From an uncultured Collinsella sp. (GTDB taxonomy: Bacteria > Actinomycetota > Coriobacteriia > Coriobacteriales > Coriobacteriaceae), in NCBI GenBank assembly GCA_900541665.1, contig UQKV01000070.1:1-8153 (forward strand): 8,153 nt of DNA. Direction: 5' to 3'. Shown one piece after another: positions 6,378-8,153 of this stretch. A model generated the notes under the pieces. It had not been told where the DNA came from, did not search any database, and saw nothing but the letters and a program-made list of their open reading frames with translations. Within the stretch, counting starts at the first letter, position 1. Every line of letters starts with the position of its first letter. The position numbers and the translations under genes were made by a program.

Positions 6378-7550
6378 CTATCTAATCGGCTCAGCGTCTT
6401 CCCTGAGAATCGAAAGATGCTCTTCATACCCGTACTGCCGGTATCTCTGTCTTGACTCGTCGAGCGGACGGAGGATACCCAATTCTTCAAATGATTTGAC
6501 GAGCGAGCTCGCGGTACTCCTGCCGATATCGAGTTGGGCAGCGATGAATGCGGTGTCGACGATGGGGTGCTCTTCAAGAATGCCCAACAGCCTTTGCCCG
6601 TTTGCAGCAGTCCTTCCGAGATTTTCGGTAATGGTTGCTGTGGAACGGTTATGGAGGTCAACAAGGTTTTTTAAAGACCCTACCGAGTCCTTCGCACTCT
6701 CGAGAAGACTGTTGCAGAAAAACTCTATCCATTCCTCGTAAGTGCCTCTCTCCCTTACGGATGTGAGTTGCCGGTAGTACTCGCTTCGATTTTTCTTGAA
6801 CTGGAACGATGGATAGAACAAGCAAGAATGAAGAACGCCATCATTGATGAGCATAAGTGTAATGAGAAGCCTGCCCAGGCGACCGTTTCCGTCTAGGAAT
6901 GGATGGGCAGTTTCAAATTGGTAATGGACGAGCGCCGCCCGCACAATCGGATCCATTTCGACTTGAGGCTCATTGATAAAGCGTTCGAGGTCCTGGAGCG
7001 TGTTGCTCAAATCTTCAATGTTTGGAGGGACAAACGATGCGGTTGCAATGGTGCAGCCTGAGGGGCCAATCCAGTTTTGTGAGGAGCGCAGCTCGCCTGG
7101 ATTCTTCTCCGTTCCGCGCACTCCGTCCAGCAGGACCGCATGAACTTGCCTAAGAAGTCTCGTGCACAAGGGCATCTTTTTGAGCAGTTCTACGCCGCGG
7201 TCGACAGCACGGACGTAATTCACGACGTCTGCGACATCTTTATGATGGAGTTGTGTTTGCGATGGACTAAGTAGGTCGTCAAACGTGCACTGGGTTCCCT
7301 CAATTTGCGAAGAAAGGAGTGCTTCTTTGCGCACGTACATTGTCAGATACATGTCGGCGTTGGGAACAAAGTAGAGCATGCCTTCAAGCTCTCCAAGCAT
7401 TCGTGAGCATGCGGAAAGCGTGCGATAGGTTTCCTCGGTGAGGTTTAGCTGCCTCAATGATTGCAAGGGCGCTGGAAAAAACGAATAGTAAGCCAATTTC
7501 CCCGATAGATTATTGCGGAGCGTTCCCTGGCCGTTCTCCTCGATTTGCAT
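6378..7550 (-). CDS. Fic-domain protein (class II, probable AMPylase) with C-terminal winged helix
   Basis: This gene encodes 390 residues from ATG 7550. An N-terminal Fic_N-like helical region carries the inhibitory motif S80-x3-E84-G85 (SSQIEG), marking a class II, self-inhibited Fic enzyme. The Fic core follows, with a flap (GCTIATASFVPPN, about 165-177) and the active-site motif HPFLDGNGRLGR (216-227), intact including catalytic His216. Residues about 316-382 form a winged-helix-like domain. Fic enzymes usually transfer AMP from ATP to a target hydroxyl; the target here is unknown. The domain order and length match proteins such as Shewanella SoFic. ATG 7550 is chosen because GGAGGG lies 4 nt before it; the upstream ATG 7562 overlaps that site and has none of its own. 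The gene and its leader look more AT-rich than pyrE and mgtA, and repeats flank it, suggesting lateral acquisition. The winged helix may repress its own promoter. Confidence 0.93.
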   Translation of the reverse strand: MQIEENGQGTLRNNLSGKLAYYSFFPAPLQSLRQLNLTEETYRTLSACSRMLGELEGMLYFVPNADMYLTMYVRKEALLSSQIEGTQCTFDDLLSPSQTQLHHKDVADVVNYVRAVDRGVELLKKMPLCTRLLRQVHAVLLDGVRGTEKNPGELRSSQNWIGPSGCTIATASFVPPNIEDLSNTLQDLERFINEPQVEMDPIVRAALVHYQFETAHPFLDGNGRLGRLLITLMLINDGVLHSCLFYPSFQFKKNRSEYYRQLTSVRERGTYEEWIEFFCNSLLESAKDSVGSLKNLVDLHNRSTATITENLGRTAANGQRLLGILEEHPIVDTAFIAAQLDIGRSTASSLVKSFEELGILRPLDESRQRYRQYGYEEHLSILREDAEPIR

Positions 7551-7576
7551 CGCGCCCTCCATATCTTTAGTGCCGG

Positions 7577-7647
7577 AAACTCGTTATTAGGCTAATCATA
7601 TCAATTCTAATAACGAGTTTAAGGATTAAATAGTTATTAGAATTGAT
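7577..7647. promoter_or_regulatory. Two overlapping perfect inverted repeats (probable operators of fic)
   Basis: AAACTCGTTATTAG (7577-7590) pairs perfectly with CTAATAACGAGTTT (7607-7620). ATCAATTCTAATAAC (7600-7614) pairs perfectly over 15 bp with GTTATTAGAATTGAT (7633-7647). The block 7607-7614 belongs to both repeats, so as RNA hairpins they would be mutually exclusive. As DNA, the octamer GTTATTAG occurs in alternating orientation at 7583-7590, 7607-7614 and 7633-7640, with a near match GTTATTAC at 7673-7680. One site lies between the -35 and -10 of the predicted fic promoter and the others lie at and after the start point, the usual layout for repression. The C-terminal winged helix of the Fic protein is the natural candidate binder. 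Confidence 0.75.
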
Positions 7648-7652
7648 GTAAA
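7625..7652 (-). promoter_or_regulatory. Predicted fic promoter
   Basis: On the minus strand TTTACA (7652-7647; five of six consensus) and TTTAAT (7630-7625; five of six) are separated by 16 bp. Transcription would start near 7618, giving a leader of about 68 nt that contains most of the first inverted repeat. The spacer is almost entirely filled by the right arm of the second inverted repeat. Confidence 0.65.
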
Positions 7653-7726
7653 CAATCTAATGATGAGAAGTCGTTATTACTTGACCATGGAGCTCGGCTT
7701 GGTACAGGGGGGGGGTTATCCAAAAT

Positions 7727-7790
7727 GAGAGCGGATAATCTCCCGTTTTTGGCTCGGTGACGGCCTCAAAGTGGGAGATTATCCACGCTC
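7727..7790. repeat. 64-bp palindromic element, copy 2 (right of fic)
   Basis: GAGAGCGGATAATCTCCC (7727-7744) pairs with GGGAGATTATCCACGCTC (7773-7790) at 16 of 18 positions. The arms and the flanking loop bases (GTTTTTGGC, CTCAAAGT) match copy 1 at 6288-6351 in the same orientation; only the loop centre differs. A degenerate extra arm (GGGGGTTATCC) precedes it at 7711-7721, just after a run of nine G (7707-7715). Confidence 0.85.
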
Positions 7791-7829
7791 GTTAGTTAAG
7801 CGTCCGAAAATCCACACTCGCCAAACCTA

Positions 7830-7854
7830 CCAAAAAGGGACGGGTTTATTTTGG
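7830..7854. repeat. GGGAC-loop palindromic repeat
   Basis: CCAAAA (7830-7835) pairs with TTTTGG (7849-7854) around a 13-nt loop AGGGACGGGTTTA. The loop core groups it with the elements at 119-206, 4976-5011 and 6248-6280. Open frames crossing it are repeat-derived, not genes. Confidence 0.6.
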
Positions 7855-8051
7855 CACGTTTCGGTCGGTATCAGGAAGTGCCAGGGACGGGGCGGCGGCA
7901 GGACTCGAGAGCGAAAAGAAGTATCGGGTTTGGTGCGCCCGCGTCTGCCCGTCCCGTGCGCAGACGATACTCGGCTTATCGACCCGCGATGCAAAGGAGA
8001 CGCTCATCCCACGAGCACTACCGGGAAGGGCTCGCGATTCGAGTCCCCACC
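7855..8051. other. Gene-free region with a nested inverted repeat
   Basis: No supportable gene. AGTATCG (7920-7926) pairs with CGATACT (7965-7971), and inside it CGTCTGC (7942-7948) pairs with GCAGACG (7960-7966), sharing two bases with the outer arm. The inner loop contains CCGTCCCGT, the reverse of the GGGACGG core, so this may be a minus-oriented relative of the palindrome family. Another GGGACGG lies at 7884-7890. A degenerate tRNA-like stretch occupies 7991-8056. Confidence 0.4.
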
Positions 8052-8080
8052 TTAGCATTTGAACCATTTGGCACTATAAT
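8052..8080 (+). promoter_or_regulatory. Predicted promoter of the gene at the right edge
   Basis: A perfect -10 hexamer TATAAT (8075-8080) lies 17 bp after TTAGCA (8052-8057), a four-of-six -35. Transcription would start near 8087, about 43 nt before the ATG at 8130. Confidence 0.7.
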
Positions 8081-8129
8081 TACCGTAGGCATGCGCACAA
8101 CGTTGCGCTTAATCAAGAGGAGAAAACGT

Positions 8130-8153
8130 ATGGGTCTGTTTGACATGTTCAAG
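8130..8153 (+). CDS. Start of an unidentified gene, cut by the window edge
   Basis: Only eight codons are visible (MGLFDMFK). ATG 8130 follows AGAGGAG (8116-8122) with a 7-nt gap, and a promoter with a perfect TATAAT lies upstream, so a real, probably well-expressed gene starts here. Short N-termini of this type occur in several unrelated small cytoplasmic protein families. I do not assign a function. Confidence 0.75.

Noticed and set aside
7771..8055. 94-codon + strand frame in the right intergenic region
   Set aside because: It starts within a palindromic repeat arm, crosses another repeat, has no ribosome binding site and shows no recognisable domain.
7991..8056. A functional tRNA gene
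   Set aside because: There is no pairable anticodon arm or T-stem and it is about 9 nt too short.

Overview
The window looks like chromosomal DNA from a high-GC Gram-positive gut actinobacterium of the class Coriobacteriia, most probably Collinsella or a close relative. This is inferred from three things. A membrane-anchored LuxR-type regulator is present, and this architecture is abundant in that class. The coding regions are GC-rich with strong AGGAGG-type ribosome binding sites. The intergenic DNA is littered with short palindromic repeats whose loops carry a GGGAC core. No 16S rRNA or other species marker is present, so the genus is an informed guess.

Layout from left to right. Positions 1-392 have no gene, but hold a cluster of GGGAC-loop palindromes (119-206). 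A twelve-helix membrane protein with a C-terminal LuxR-type HTH (393-1937, +) faces, tail to tail, a complete MgtA-type P-type Mg2+ ATPase (2125-4893, -). Between them lie a long near-perfect inverted repeat and a GGCA-rich low-complexity tract. Upstream of mgtA is a leader of about 270 nt with a TTGACA-type promoter and a 23-codon ORF behind a perfect AGGAGG site (5033-5104, -), an arrangement like the peptide-controlled mgtA leaders of enterobacteria. Divergent from it is pyrE, orotate phosphoribosyltransferase (5330-6013, +), which ends in a strong intrinsic terminator.

Downstream is a single-gene accessory island: a class II Fic-domain AMPylase-type protein with a C-terminal winged helix (6378-7550, -). 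It is bracketed by two copies of a 64-bp palindromic element (6288-6351 and 7727-7790), with members of the GGGAC palindrome family just outside. The fic promoter is interleaved with two perfect, overlapping inverted repeats sharing a GTTATTAG half-site, which strongly suggests a repressed, probably autoregulated promoter. The last 100 bp carry a clean promoter, a ribosome binding site and the first eight codons of a gene that runs off the window.

The genes do not form one pathway. mgtA (Mg2+ import) and pyrE (UMP synthesis) are housekeeping units sharing a divergent control region. The LuxR protein is a lone regulator with no obvious local target except possibly its own promoter. The fic unit looks like a small mobile or defence/stress-type insertion. 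The parts most worth a second look are the mgtA leader ORF, the fic operator array and the repeat families.
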